The notes beneath the pieces were generated by a model. The model was not told the origin of the DNA. It was given only the letters and a program-made list of their open reading frames with translations, and searched no databases. Of a stretch of DNA of 64,000 nt, positions 33,461-42,826 are shown piece after piece. Location of the stretch: positions 744,001 to 808,000 of the forward strand of contig OZ244984.1 in NCBI GenBank assembly GCA_965223125.1, written 5' to 3'. This DNA is from Pacificispira sp965223125 (lineage in GTDB: Bacteria; Pseudomonadota; Alphaproteobacteria; UBA8366; Aestuariispiraceae). The stretch's first letter is position 1. Each line of letters starts with the position of its first letter. The translations under genes and the position numbers were made by a program.

Positions 33461-34450
33461 TCAACGATAGAGCCGGTCTCCGGCACTCTCCCGGACATCG
33501 TCATACAGACTCGCGACGAACTCACCATAGCCGTTATATATCTGAGTCGGTACCCGTTCGCCGGTGGTCAGCAACTGCTCCTCCTTCTGGGACCAGCGCG
33601 GATGCGGCACGTCCGGATTCACATTGGCCCAGAACCCGTATTCACTGCTCTGCAATTCTTCCCAATAGCTGACCGGGCGTTCTTCGGTGAAGGTGAAGCT
33701 GACAATCGATTTGATCGACTTGAATCCATATTTCCACGGCAGGGCCAGACGCAGCGGCGCACCATTCTGTTTCGGTGCCGGCTTGCCATACATACCGGTG
33801 ACGAGGAATGTCAGATCGTTCATGCCCTCGGCCAGGGTGATCCCTTCGGTATAGGGCCAAGGATACCAGCTTGCCGACAGGTTCGGCATTGTCTCCTCGT
33901 CGGCGAGTGTCTGCATCTTGATGTATTTTGCACCGCTGAGCGGTTTGGCGATGTCGATCAATTGCGACATCGCAAAACCACACCACGGCACCGTCATCGC
34001 CCAGCGCTCGACGCAGCGCAGGCGATAGACCCGTTCTTCCAGTTGCACGCGCCGCAGCAGCGTATCGATGTCGATGACCATCGGCTTTTCAACCAGCCCG
34101 TCTATCCGGATTTCCCAGGGCCGAATTTTCATGGCCTGGGCATCCTCATGGATCTGCTTGTGACTGCCGAACTCATAGAAATTGTTGTAGGTGGTGGCAT
34201 CGGCCTCGTCGGTCAGGCCACGTTCCGGGACGATGTATGTTTCATTGCGCGGAACGGGATACAGACTGGCCGATGGATCAGTTTCTGCCGCCGCACGTCT
34301 ACTGCCGCCCAGACCTGCCGTCAGCGCAGTTCCGGCCAGGAACGCACCGCCCGCCATGCGCTTCAGGATTTCCCGCCTGTTACGATAGTCGCTTTCGCTG
34401 ATCGCCGCCGATTCCGGCAATTCCCATCCGCGCTTGACCTTGATCAGCAT
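33461..34450 (-). CDS. msrP: Periplasmic methionine-sulfoxide reductase, molybdopterin subunit MsrP
   Basis: A 329-residue Mo-enzyme of the sulfite-oxidase family (YedY). A twin-arginine signal is at residues 25-55 (RREILKRMAGG with a hydrophobic run). The Mo-ligand Cys146 lies in YRLRCVERWAMTVPW; GITLAEGMNDLTFLV and KYGFKSIKSI follow as in the family. It repairs oxidised methionines in periplasmic proteins, taking electrons from the membrane haem protein MsrQ. No msrQ is adjacent, which is unusual because the two are normally an operon. It is followed on this strand by the RTX gene. Confidence 0.93.
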   Translation of the reverse strand: MLIKVKRGWELPESAAISESDYRNRREILKRMAGGAFLAGTALTAGLGGSRRAAAETDPSASLYPVPRNETYIVPERGLTDEADATTYNNFYEFGSHKQIHEDAQAMKIRPWEIRIDGLVEKPMVIDIDTLLRRVQLEERVYRLRCVERWAMTVPWCGFAMSQLIDIAKPLSGAKYIKMQTLADEETMPNLSASWYPWPYTEGITLAEGMNDLTFLVTGMYGKPAPKQNGAPLRLALPWKYGFKSIKSIVSFTFTEERPVSYWEELQSSEYGFWANVNPDVPHPRWSQKEEQLLTTGERVPTQIYNGYGEFVASLYDDVRESAGDRLYR

Positions 34451-34578
34451 TGCCTATGCTCCCGTTCGTTCCACCATACCGCAGCCATGCGCATTTTCGC
34501 ACAGGACATCCATCGCTTAAAGATGGCCGAAACGATCCCGCCGTCAATCGCAGGTCACGCGGTCGTGAGAATGAATGA

Positions 34579-35187
34579 TCAGGCGCGTCCCGCCTCGGAG
34601 GACAGAAGATTGGGGTCAAATCCCAGCAGACCGACAGCCCGGTCCCATTTATGATCCAGCGAGGTATCGAACAGCAGCCCGGCATCGCCCGGAACTGTCA
34701 GCCAGGCATTCTCCTGAATTTCCGAATCCAACTGCCCCGGCCCCCATCCGGCATAGCCCAGCGCCAGCAATGTATCGCGCGGCCCGAATCCGTCGGCGAT
34801 GTCACGCAGGATATCGACCGTCGCGGTCAGCCCGACGCCGTTATCCATCACCACCGTGCCTTCACGCATGTAATCGGTCGAATGCAGCACGAAACCGCGC
34901 CCGGATTCCACCGGGCCGCCGAAATGTACCCGGATCTCGCTGCCGCCCCGCGCGCGGGATATGTTCAGCTGCTCCAGCAATTCATCGAAGGTCAGGGAAT
35001 CGACGGACCGGTTCACGACCAGCCCCATCGCCCCCTCGGCATTATGGACGCACAGATAGATGACGGTCCGCGCGAACCGGGGATCGGTCATGCTCGGCAT
35101 CGCCACCAGGAACTGCCCGGTGAGGTACCCTGCGTGATTTTGCACTCTTTCCGCCATCATACCGTTCTGATTGAGTGGTCGCCGCAT
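34579..35187 (-). CDS. YqgE/AlgH (DUF179) family protein
   Basis: A 202-residue protein of the UPF0301 family. GYLTGQFLVAMPSMTDPRFARTV begins the conserved core and HNAEGAMGLVVNRS follows; AGWGPGQLDSEIQENAWLT near 150 is the second family signature. Despite the AlgH name its biochemical role is not established. The start may be ATG 35160 or 35157 (MMAERV) instead of 35187. It is divergent from, and its longest form slightly overlaps, the dsbD-like gene leader. Confidence 0.88.
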   Translation of the reverse strand: MRRPLNQNGMMAERVQNHAGYLTGQFLVAMPSMTDPRFARTVIYLCVHNAEGAMGLVVNRSVDSLTFDELLEQLNISRARGGSEIRVHFGGPVESGRGFVLHSTDYMREGTVVMDNGVGLTATVDILRDIADGFGPRDTLLALGYAGWGPGQLDSEIQENAWLTVPGDAGLLFDTSLDHKWDRAVGLLGFDPNLLSSEAGRA

Positions 35188-35257
35188 CCCACGGAGTTGT
35201 GAGTTTCAGGGATGCTTCAACAGCCCTATATACTCACCAATAGAGACGGCAAGTGCA

Positions 35258-37522
35258 ATGAAAAGCGGTTCGACAATGGCGTTTTCTAGGTTTCCCAGAT
35301 GGTTCGTTTCCGCCGCGACAGGCATCCTGACCCTTATGGCGGGATCGATTGCCACCGCTCAGAACCAGACAAATAATATCCAGCCGGATCAGTTTCAGGC
35401 AGGCCAGACCGTATTCTCTCAAAGCCTGAGCAGCCAGGAAAGCACCAACCCCCGCGCGGGTTGGGATGGCCTTGATGTCGCCTCAGCCCGGCTGATATCT
35501 GCGGTCACGGCCAGCGGCTCCGGCGAAACCATCCCAATGGGACTGGAATTCGATCTGGCACCGGGCTGGAAGATTTATTGGCGCACGCCGGGTGATGCGG
35601 GCCTGCCACCGGTCCCGGACTGGTCGAAGTCGGACAATGTGGCCGATGTCGTCATGCACTGGCCGGTGCCGGAGCGGTTCGAGATATTCGATATCGGAAC
35701 ACTGGGCTATGGCGGCGAAATCATCTTCCCGCTGACCGTCACGCCGGAAATTCCCGGAGCCCCGATCCGTCTTGCCGGTGAAATTGACTTTCTGGCCTGT
35801 GCCGAAATCTGCATTCCGGGACGAGCCGACCTAGCATTCAGCCTGCCCTCCGGCCCCGCCTCCATCGCGCCCGAGGCGCACCGGATCGAACGGTTCCGCG
35901 CCGCCGTCCCGGTCACCGACAGCACCCGCGCCGGTCTGTCGATCACCTCAAGCACCGTGAACGAACAGTCTGAAGGCGGCGTGCGGCTGGTGGTTGAGGT
36001 CGCTTCACCGGACCAAGCCTTGACCACCCCGGATGCCTTCATCGAAGGTCCGGGCGGGGCCTATTTCGATGCACCGGGTATCGTGCTTTCCGAAGATCGC
36101 CACAACGCGACACTCACCGTCGATGCACCCTCGCGGATGACGCTTGCCAGCCTGACAGGCGAAGGAGTGACGATCACGCTGGTCGATCAGACCCGCGCGC
36201 TGGAGGCACGGATCACCCCACAGGCCGGTGGATCGTCTATCACCCCCGCCGGTCCTGTCCAGGCAATCGACCTGTGGACGATCCTGGGCCTTGCCCTGCT
36301 GGGCGGGTTGATCCTCAATCTGATGCCCTGCGTCCTGCCCGTCCTGTCGCTGAAACTGATGTCGGTCGCAACCAAATCCGGCAAGGATGCGTCGGCGATC
36401 CGCGCCGGGTTCCTTGCCTCCTCCGCCGGGATCATCCTTTCCTTCCTGCTGCTGGCCGGGGCGGCGATTGTGGTGAAACAGGTAGGGGTCTCGGTCGGCT
36501 GGGGAATGCAGTTCCAGCAACCGGTTTTCCTGGCGCTGATGGTGGCACTGCTGGTGCTGTTTGCCTGCAATCTGCTGGGCCTGTTCGAATTCCGTCTGCC
36601 TGGACAACTGGGCGACCGCGCCGCATCAGTTGGCGAAGGGCGCAACGGATTGTTCAAGGATTTCCTGACCGGAGCCTTCGCAACCCTGCTGGCGACGCCG
36701 TGCAGTGCGCCCTTCCTCGGCACCGCTGTCGGCTTCGCGCTGGGTGCGGGCAGCGGCGAAATCCTTGCGGTTTTCCTGGCCCTCGGCATCGGACTGGCCC
36801 TGCCCTATCTGTTGGTTGCCTCGATCCCCGGCCTGATCCGGTTCCTGCCCCGACCCGGTCGCTGGATGCAGATCCTGAAATGGATCCTGGCCGCCGCTCT
36901 GGTCGGCACCGCGCTCTGGCTTCTGAGCGTGATGCAGGTAACGCTCGGGGCTGAAAATACCATTGCCATAGCGGCGCTGGTGGCACTGGCTGCCGCTGTT
37001 CTGGCACTGCGTCATCGGGAAGGGTCCAGACTGGGCCGCGCCGCTTGGCCGGTTTCCGCCGCCCTGGCCCTTGCAGCGGTCGCCGCCCCCCTGACCATGA
37101 CACTGGAAGCCCCAGGGAACCTGCCAACGGTCACGGCTGCCCAGGCCGGGATTTCATGGCAGCGGTTCGATGAGGCAACCATTCCGGATCTCGTTGCTGC
37201 GGGCCAGACAGTTCTGGTCGATGTCACCGCCGACTGGTGCGTGACCTGTCAGTGGAACAAGAAGACGGTGCTGGAGGTCGGCGATGTTGCGACCTGGCTT
37301 GCCCAGGACTCCGTGATCGCGATGCGGGCGGACTGGACACGCCCGGACCCTGCGATATCTAACTTTCTGGCTCGGCACGGACGCTATGGCATCCCCTTCA
37401 ACATCATCTATGGGCCGGATGCGCCACAAGGGATCGCACTGCCGGAACTGTTGACGGCCCGCGCAGTCCTGAACGCCGCTGTTACCGCCGATCCCCAAGC
37501 CAGCGTCGCGAAGGCGCATTGA
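35258..37522 (+). CDS. DsbD/ScsB-type thiol:disulfide interchange protein
   Basis: A 754-residue membrane protein. A signal segment (VSAATGILTLMAGSIATAQ) leads to a roughly 280-residue periplasmic domain with a Cys pair in FLACAEICIPG; the membrane domain has eight or so helices with paired cysteines in NLMPCVLPVLSL and ATPCSAPFLG; the C-terminal thioredoxin domain has ADWCVTCQ. It carries electrons from cytoplasmic thioredoxin to periplasmic disulfide reductases. The long N-terminal domain favours the ScsB type. ATG 35258 is preferred over the frame opening at 35171. A peroxiredoxin gene follows at 127 bp. Confidence 0.9.
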   Translation: MKSGSTMAFSRFPRWFVSAATGILTLMAGSIATAQNQTNNIQPDQFQAGQTVFSQSLSSQESTNPRAGWDGLDVASARLISAVTASGSGETIPMGLEFDLAPGWKIYWRTPGDAGLPPVPDWSKSDNVADVVMHWPVPERFEIFDIGTLGYGGEIIFPLTVTPEIPGAPIRLAGEIDFLACAEICIPGRADLAFSLPSGPASIAPEAHRIERFRAAVPVTDSTRAGLSITSSTVNEQSEGGVRLVVEVASPDQALTTPDAFIEGPGGAYFDAPGIVLSEDRHNATLTVDAPSRMTLASLTGEGVTITLVDQTRALEARITPQAGGSSITPAGPVQAIDLWTILGLALLGGLILNLMPCVLPVLSLKLMSVATKSGKDASAIRAGFLASSAGIILSFLLLAGAAIVVKQVGVSVGWGMQFQQPVFLALMVALLVLFACNLLGLFEFRLPGQLGDRAASVGEGRNGLFKDFLTGAFATLLATPCSAPFLGTAVGFALGAGSGEILAVFLALGIGLALPYLLVASIPGLIRFLPRPGRWMQILKWILAAALVGTALWLLSVMQVTLGAENTIAIAALVALAAAVLALRHREGSRLGRAAWPVSAALALAAVAAPLTMTLEAPGNLPTVTAAQAGISWQRFDEATIPDLVAAGQTVLVDVTADWCVTCQWNKKTVLEVGDVATWLAQDSVIAMRADWTRPDPAISNFLARHGRYGIPFNIIYGPDAPQGIALPELLTARAVLNAAVTADPQASVAKAH

Positions 37523-37649
37523 CACCTGCGCTTTGCTCGCCAAGAGTCTTCTGGACAGGACAGGATATGATCCTATCTCCAGCTTTGCATGTAGCGGTAC
37601 CTGCCGGGTCCGCCACGACAACAACCCAACGATAAGGACAACCAAGATC

Positions 37650-38132
37650 ATGAGCATCAAAGAAGGTGAGAAACTCCCTGCCATCAGCCTCAAGAAAATG
37701 GGCGCGAATGGCCCTGAAGATGTCGACACAGCAAGCTACTTCGCGGGCAAGAAAGTCGTCGTCTTCTCCGTTCCCGGTGCCTTTACCCCGACCTGTTCGG
37801 CAAAGCATCTGCCCGGTTTCGTCACCCATGCCGACGATCTGAAGAAGAAGGGTGTTGATGCCATTGCCTGCCTGTCCGTGAACGATGCCTTCGTCATGGG
37901 TGCCTGGGGCAAGGATCAGGGTACCGACGGCAAGGTTGATATGCTGGCGGACGGATCCGCCACCTTCACCAAGGCGCTGGGTCTGGAACTGGATCTGGTC
38001 GCTGCAGGCCTGGGCGTGCGCGGAAAGCGGTTCGCGATGGTTGTCGAGGACGGCACCGTCAGCCACCTGGCGGTCGAAGAGCCGGGGGCTTTCGAAGTCT
38101 CCTCTGCCGAGGCCATCCTGTTGAAGCTATAG
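37650..38132 (+). CDS. Peroxiredoxin (Prx5/AhpE-like, redoxin family)
   Basis: A 160-residue thioredoxin-fold peroxidase. The peroxidatic Cys is in PGAFTPTCSAKHLPGF (residues about 41-56), the exact Prx5 signature. AWGKDQGTDGKVDMLADGSATFTKALGL follows as in glutaredoxin-dependent bacterial Prx5 proteins. It reduces H2O2 and organic peroxides. A second conserved Cys is at about 73 (AIACLSVND). ATG 37650 follows AAGGA. Placement after the dsbD-like gene suggests a thiol-stress theme. Confidence 0.93.
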   Translation: MSIKEGEKLPAISLKKMGANGPEDVDTASYFAGKKVVVFSVPGAFTPTCSAKHLPGFVTHADDLKKKGVDAIACLSVNDAFVMGAWGKDQGTDGKVDMLADGSATFTKALGLELDLVAAGLGVRGKRFAMVVEDGTVSHLAVEEPGAFEVSSAEAILLKL

Positions 38133-38152
38133 CTCAGACCAAACGGCCTTAA

Positions 38153-38188
38153 CCCCGCATCGACTGGCATGGCCGTGTCGGTGCGGGG
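38153..38188. terminator. GC-rich hairpin between convergent genes
   Basis: A 12-bp stem (CCCCGCATCGAC with GTCGGTGCGGGG, one wobble) and 12-base loop between the stops of the peroxiredoxin (38132) and the ABC ATPase (38230). It has no clear T-run on either side, so it may be a weak bidirectional terminator or an mRNA 3' end stabiliser. Confidence 0.4.
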
Positions 38189-38229
38189 ATATAGCCGAAA
38201 TATTAAGTACCAGCCCTGTTAAGATGCAG

Positions 38230-38976
38230 TCATAATATCTGCGACAGGAACTCGCGGGTGCGGGGGTCCCGCGGATTGGCGAAAAACTCCTTTGGCGGGC
38301 CGTCCTCGACGATGATACCCCGATCCGTGAAATACATATGATCGGCAATCTCCCGCGCGAAACCCATTTCATGCGTGACGAGAAGGCACGTCATCCCCTC
38401 CTCTGCCAGGTCGCGGATTGTCACCAGCACTTCTTTCACTGTCTCCGGATCCAGCGCGGCGGTCACCTCGTCGAAGAGCATCACCGCCGGATTCATTGCC
38501 AATGAACGGGCGATGGCAACGCGCTGCTGCTGGCCACCAGACAATTCCCCCGGGAATTGCAGTTCCTTGCCTTCCAACCGCACCTTCTTCAACAGCGCAT
38601 AGGCCCGTGCCTCGACCTCCTTCGGGTCCTGTTTCAAGACGATGGTCGGGGCCATCATCACGTTTTCCAGCGCGGTTCTGTGCGGAAACAGATTGTACTG
38701 CTGAAACACCATGCCAACACGGCGGCGCAGTGCCAGTTTGTCCAGCTTCGGGTCATTCACCTCAACACCCTCAACGGTGATCGAGCCGCCCTCAATCGGA
38801 ACAAGGGCGTTGATGCAGCGCAGCAAGGTTGACTTGCCGGAGCCGGATGGTCCGATGATGCAGATCACATCGCCCTTCATCACCTGCAGGCTGACGCCCT
38901 TCAGTACCTCGGTCTTGCCAAAGGCTTTGTGGACATCACGGATATCGATGATCGGTTGGTCACTGGTCCAGGCCAT
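38230..38976 (-). CDS. Polar amino-acid ABC importer, ATP-binding protein
   Basis: A 248-residue ABC ATPase of the GlnQ/HisP type. Walker A GPSGSGKST, signature LSGGQQQRVAIARSL, Walker B AVMLFDEVTAALD and the H-loop VTHEMGFA are all intact. With the two permeases and binding protein upstream it completes an importer for a polar amino acid or opine. ATG 38976 has AAGGAG ten bases before; the frame opens at 39021 inside the end of the preceding permease gene. Confidence 0.93.
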   Translation of the reverse strand: MAWTSDQPIIDIRDVHKAFGKTEVLKGVSLQVMKGDVICIIGPSGSGKSTLLRCINALVPIEGGSITVEGVEVNDPKLDKLALRRRVGMVFQQYNLFPHRTALENVMMAPTIVLKQDPKEVEARAYALLKKVRLEGKELQFPGELSGGQQQRVAIARSLAMNPAVMLFDEVTAALDPETVKEVLVTIRDLAEEGMTCLLVTHEMGFAREIADHMYFTDRGIIVEDGPPKEFFANPRDPRTREFLSQIL

Positions 38977-39004
38977 GCCTGACAATCTCCTTGGAACGGT
39001 TGAA

Positions 39005-39895
39005 TCAGCCAGCCACCGCATAGCGCCGCTCCAGGCGGGCGGTCCATCGGCTGATCGGATAGCAATAAAAGAAGAACCAGCTCAGGATGAACAGATAGAG
39101 CGGGATCAGCAGGTCAACGCGGGATTCGGAATTGAGTGCCGCCCCAGTCAGGGTCATCACCTCCTGCACCCCGACGATGGAAACGAGCGGCGTTGCCATG
39201 GTCAGAACCGCATAGAGGTTCATCCAGGACGGCAGAACCCGGGTTACACATTGCGGCAGGATCACATAGCGCATCGTCTGATAGCGGCTGAAGGCCAGGG
39301 ATTCCGCTGATTCCCATTGTCCGGACGGGATCGACTGGATCGCACCGCGCACGAATTCCGAAACATAGGCCATCACCGGCAGGGACAGGCCGATCACCGA
39401 CTTGATCCATCCGGGGAACGGGATCGTGAGTCCGAACAGCTTGATTTCAAACGGGATGAGCAGGATGCAGTAGAACAGCAGCACCAGCCAGGGCGCATTG
39501 CGGAAGAACTGCGTCACAACCCAGGCCGACCAGCGCACTGGTCGCGTCAGCGATACCTGCAAAATGCCGAGCGTCACGCCCAACACCGTCCCGATGGCCA
39601 TCGACAGGAAGGAAATCAGGATATTGAACAGGAAGCCCTCAAACAGGGTCGGCGTCCATTTCCACATCAGGGACAACACACCCGGTCGCGTCCCATCGCC
39701 CTGTGCCAGCGCAGGCGCGATGGATGCGACGGCAATCAGCACACAAAGCAGCAAGGCAATGCGTGGTGTGAACAGAGCCGTCAACGCCACCCGGCCTGTC
39801 GTCGCACCGGGCCGGAAGGGCAGCAGCACCGCCATCGCCTTGCCCGACACGGAATTAGCACCGTATCCAGGACCGAAATTCGGGTTCCATGCCAT
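39005..39895 (-). CDS. Polar amino-acid ABC importer, permease 2
   Basis: A 296-residue HisM/GlnP-type permease with a cytosolic N-terminal tail, a first hydrophobic segment at 47-65 and the characteristic domain from about 85 on. The EAA loop reads ESAESLAFSRYQTMRYVILPQ near 193-213, where the ATPase docks. It is three bases downstream of the first permease gene and 28 bp upstream of the ATPase start, so all are one operon. Confidence 0.9.
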   Translation of the reverse strand: MAWNPNFGPGYGANSVSGKAMAVLLPFRPGATTGRVALTALFTPRIALLLCVLIAVASIAPALAQGDGTRPGVLSLMWKWTPTLFEGFLFNILISFLSMAIGTVLGVTLGILQVSLTRPVRWSAWVVTQFFRNAPWLVLLFYCILLIPFEIKLFGLTIPFPGWIKSVIGLSLPVMAYVSEFVRGAIQSIPSGQWESAESLAFSRYQTMRYVILPQCVTRVLPSWMNLYAVLTMATPLVSIVGVQEVMTLTGAALNSESRVDLLIPLYLFILSWFFFYCYPISRWTARLERRYAVAG

Positions 39896-39898
39896 GGC

Positions 39899-40654
39899 TC
39901 AGACCCTCCCATAACCAGGAATGCGCAGGGTCTTTTCCCATCGATGCAGGACCCAGACCAGTACCGCGACGATCAGCACATAACCAAGCAGCACGACATT
40001 CATCATCTCACGCACATTCAATTCATCCGACCAGATCTGGGCACAGACATAGAGCAGGTCCGGGACCGCGATTGCATAGGCAAGCGTCGTCGTCTTCACC
40101 AGATTGACAAGATTGGTCCCCAGCGACGGCAAACATATCCGCACCGCCAGTGGCAGGATCACATAGCGATAGGACTGCCAGCGGGAATAGCCCAACGCCT
40201 CTGCCGCCTCCGATGTCGTCTTGGGCACCGCTTCCAGTCCGGCTCTGAATATCTCGACATTCAGGGCTCCGGCAAAGAAGGAAAGCGAAATCACGGCCCA
40301 GCCGAAATTATTGATGATCGGACGCGAAAGACCGCTGCCATCCTCAATCTGAGGCAGAATGGCGCTCAATGCGAAATAAAAGAAATAGAGCTGGATCAGA
40401 GGCGGTGTATTCCGAAAGAAAGCGACATAGAAATGCATGCCGTTGCGTACCAGCGCGGATCGCGCACCCTGCGCCCAGGCCCCGACGACACCGATCACCA
40501 GCGACAGTCCGATGCAGATCACCGATAGCTGGACCGTCACCCACATGCCGCTGAACAGGCGTCCGCGATCATAACTGTCATAGCCGACCGTCAGGTTGAT
40601 GCCCTGTGCCTTGTGCAGCCAGACAAAGAACTGTTCGATTCCATCCAAGATCAA
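39899..40654 (-). CDS. Polar amino-acid ABC importer, permease 1
   Basis: A 251-residue HisQ-type permease; the EAA loop is TSEAAEALGYSRWQSYRYVIL. The frame is open from ATG 40723, but that start lies beyond a strong hairpin (40679-40709) in the intergenic region, so the TTG at 40654, preceded by GGGTGGGG, is proposed as start; this is uncertain. It pairs with permease 2 to form the membrane channel. Confidence 0.82.
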   Translation of the reverse strand: MILDGIEQFFVWLHKAQGINLTVGYDSYDRGRLFSGMWVTVQLSVICIGLSLVIGVVGAWAQGARSALVRNGMHFYVAFFRNTPPLIQLYFFYFALSAILPQIEDGSGLSRPIINNFGWAVISLSFFAGALNVEIFRAGLEAVPKTTSEAAEALGYSRWQSYRYVILPLAVRICLPSLGTNLVNLVKTTTLAYAIAVPDLLYVCAQIWSDELNVREMMNVVLLGYVLIVAVLVWVLHRWEKTLRIPGYGRV

Positions 40655-40678
40655 GAATTCCCCACCCGTTCGTGAAAG

Positions 40679-40709
40679 CCCTATCCGCGTCGCTTCTGCG
40701 CGGATAGGG
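40679..40709 (-). terminator. Intercistronic hairpin between binding-protein and permease genes
   Basis: A perfect 11-bp inverted repeat, CCCTATCCGCG and CGCGGATAGGG, with a nine-base loop and no T-run. It lies 34 bp past the binding-protein stop and just before the proposed permease start. Such structures commonly attenuate or protect mRNA so that binding protein is made in excess over permease. Confidence 0.6.
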
Positions 40710-40742
40710 CCTCGATACGCCATCAGTCAGGCACAGCCTGGA

Positions 40743-41561
40743 TCAGTTCTTGTACTTCTCGTGCATTTCCATCAGGAAGGGATTGTCCTTGATCCCCCAA
40801 CTGCGGTTCAGTTCGATCAACTTGCCAGATTTGTGCCAGTCGACCGAGACTTCCCGCATGAAATCGCCATAGGGACCGTCCAGTTCCGTCAACGGCACCG
40901 CAATCGCCCAGGACTGCGGATCTTCCGTCGGGACCGGCATTTCATAATCGGCCCAGCTTTCGTCGGAGGCCAGTTGCGACTCGATCCAGGTATTATCATA
41001 GAGGAAGGCGATGCAGTTGCCATTCTTCAGCGCGGAGGTCGCTTCGGCAATCCCGGCAAAGGCCATCAGGTTCGGGCTGTATTCCTGGGTCACGCGCTTG
41101 TTGTAATATGCGCCCTGGATGGCGCAGACATCCTTGCCTGCCAGATCCGCCCAGGATTTCACACCCGCAGCCTTCGGTGCCACAATATTGGTCCCACCGG
41201 CATAATAGTTCGGCTCGATCATGCCGACGACTTCGCGGCGTTTGGCATTGTCGCCCATCGTCGCGATCATCAGATCGATCTTGCCCTGTTGCAGGAATTC
41301 CATCCGGTTGGATGCCACCACGGGAATCAGTTCGATTTCAACGCCCAGACGCTCGGCCACGTCCTTGGCCAAATCGATTTCCAGACCGATGATATTGCCA
41401 CTGGAATCGAGATAGCCCCAGGGGCGGTAATCCTGCTTCACACCGACGACCAGCTTGCCGCGTTCCTTGATCTCTGCCAGCAGGTCGGCCTGTGCCGCCA
41501 CACTGGACAGTCCGCTCAGGCTCATCGCCAGGACCAGCCCACTCACCACTTTCTTGAACAT
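40743..41561 (-). CDS. Polar amino-acid ABC importer, periplasmic binding protein
   Basis: A 272-residue family 3 solute-binding protein. A Sec signal peptide covers residues 1-25 (cleavage near VAAQA-DLL), the mature start GKLVVGVKQDYRPWGYLD and EIDLAKDVAERLGV are family signatures. The D-Y-R-P-W-G pocket resembles amino-acid rather than opine binders but does not fix the ligand. ATG 41561 follows GGGAGA six bases before. The gene is preceded on the same strand by an RpiR regulator 118 bp away, which may control it. Confidence 0.9.
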   Translation of the reverse strand: MFKKVVSGLVLAMSLSGLSSVAAQADLLAEIKERGKLVVGVKQDYRPWGYLDSSGNIIGLEIDLAKDVAERLGVEIELIPVVASNRMEFLQQGKIDLMIATMGDNAKRREVVGMIEPNYYAGGTNIVAPKAAGVKSWADLAGKDVCAIQGAYYNKRVTQEYSPNLMAFAGIAEATSALKNGNCIAFLYDNTWIESQLASDESWADYEMPVPTEDPQSWAIAVPLTELDGPYGDFMREVSVDWHKSGKLIELNRSWGIKDNPFLMEMHEKYKN

Positions 41562-41679
41562 CACACATCTCCCAAAAGTTCCGCCGCCTGCGTGACGGCC
41601 CGCTTGCCGAAAGCCTCCGCCCTGCGCGGAAGGCCTTCCGTATTCACATGACGGGAACTCCCGCCATGCGGAACCCCTG

Positions 41680-42561
41680 CTATGACGCCCCCCGGCTCCA
41701 ATAGACGCCGCGTTCGGCGCGCAGCCTGTCAATCCGGTCGATTTCTTCTACCGTGTTGTGATCCCCGCGGGAGACGATAAGCGACGTCAAACTCTCCAGC
41801 AGCGCCAGTGAGGCGGTCAGCGATGGAAAAAACTGCGGACTGCCGGTCGGCGTCAGGAACAGATGATCCGCCATCGCCGCCACGGGCGAACTGCGCCGGT
41901 CGGTGATGACCACGCAGGAGGCTCCCTTTTCCTTCGCAAAGGCGACCGATTCCACCGATTGCCTGGCATAGGGACTGACCGTCACCGTCAACAGCGCATC
42001 CTGCGGCTTTAGATGAATCAAACCGTCCACCGCATTGCCGCTTTCGCTGGAAACCAGTTGGGCCTGCGGCAGGGCGAAGCGGCAGACGAAATGAAAATGG
42101 CGCATGATCCCGTGCAACGCTGCGACGCCCAGGACAAAAACTGTGTTCGCCCCACGCAGACAATCCGCCGCCGCAGCCAGTGCATCCGGATCGGTTTCGC
42201 GATAGGCGCTTTCAATATTGGAAATCTGCGCCATGGCGATGCCGGACAGGACCTCCCCCGACGCATTGTCCGCTGCCATCTTCTGGAGCCACTCCGCGCG
42301 ACTGGCAAAATCGCCGCCGGTGCGCAGGGCCTGCTGAAACGCATGCCGGAATGTCTCGTAGGAGGGGAATCCCAGATGCCGTGCCAGCCGCAACAGCGTC
42401 GCAGGAGCCACACCGGACGCCGCCGCAAAACCACGCATGGAACTCAGCGCCACATCCTCCGGCCGATCCAGAATCCCGACCGCCGCCTGGTGCATCTGCG
42501 GCGTCAGGCCGTTCAGGCTTTCAGTCAGCCTGGCAATGATTTCCTGCCGTTCGATTCCCAC
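41680..42561 (-). CDS. RpiR-family regulator (HTH + SIS)
   Basis: A 293-residue regulator. Residues 1-78 are the HTH_6 DNA-binding domain (GVAPATLLRLARHLGFPSYETF) and 120-260 a SIS sugar-isomerase fold (VFVLGVAALHGIMRHF, VTVSPYARQSVESVAFAKEKG). SIS domains usually bind phosphosugars, but RpiR proteins next to amino-acid importers are common. The start is GTG 42561, with CCGGAG six bases before. It lies upstream of the importer operon on the same strand and next to the left edge of the genomic island. Confidence 0.9.
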   Translation of the reverse strand: MGIERQEIIARLTESLNGLTPQMHQAAVGILDRPEDVALSSMRGFAAASGVAPATLLRLARHLGFPSYETFRHAFQQALRTGGDFASRAEWLQKMAADNASGEVLSGIAMAQISNIESAYRETDPDALAAAADCLRGANTVFVLGVAALHGIMRHFHFVCRFALPQAQLVSSESGNAVDGLIHLKPQDALLTVTVSPYARQSVESVAFAKEKGASCVVITDRRSSPVAAMADHLFLTPTGSPQFFPSLTASLALLESLTSLIVSRGDHNTVEEIDRIDRLRAERGVYWSRGAS

Positions 42562-42669
42562 CCTGTACTCCGGCTCATGAAACAGATGTTAAATTTAATG
42601 ATCATTGTGAACTGTTCGTTTTAAAAGTCATCAGAAAAATTATCCAATTGTGGAAATTCCGGATGCTGG

Positions 42670-42800
42670 TGTCAGATTTCATTAATTTTTACGCTGAATC
42701 TCATTAAGGCTTACATTCGCGAACAAAACATAACCATGGATTAGAAAAGAGTGAATGGTCACGTCGCAGCCAGTTAACTAGTACGCAGGCTAATACACGG
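42670..42800 (+). repeat. Transposon left end, copy A
   Basis: Starts TGTCAGATTTCATTA and has two motif copies, TTTCATTAATTTTTACGC and TCTCATTAAGGCTTACAT, then a conserved AT-rich stretch ending GCAGGCTAATACACGG. The same 113 bp from 42688 onward recur identically at 58326-58438. An IS3-family element is attached directly at its inner side. Multiple motif copies behind a terminal TGTC resemble transposase-binding arrays of TnsB/TniA-type elements. Confidence 0.7.
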
Positions 42801-42826
42801 TGACCTGCGCCCCAAGTATCCTCCAG

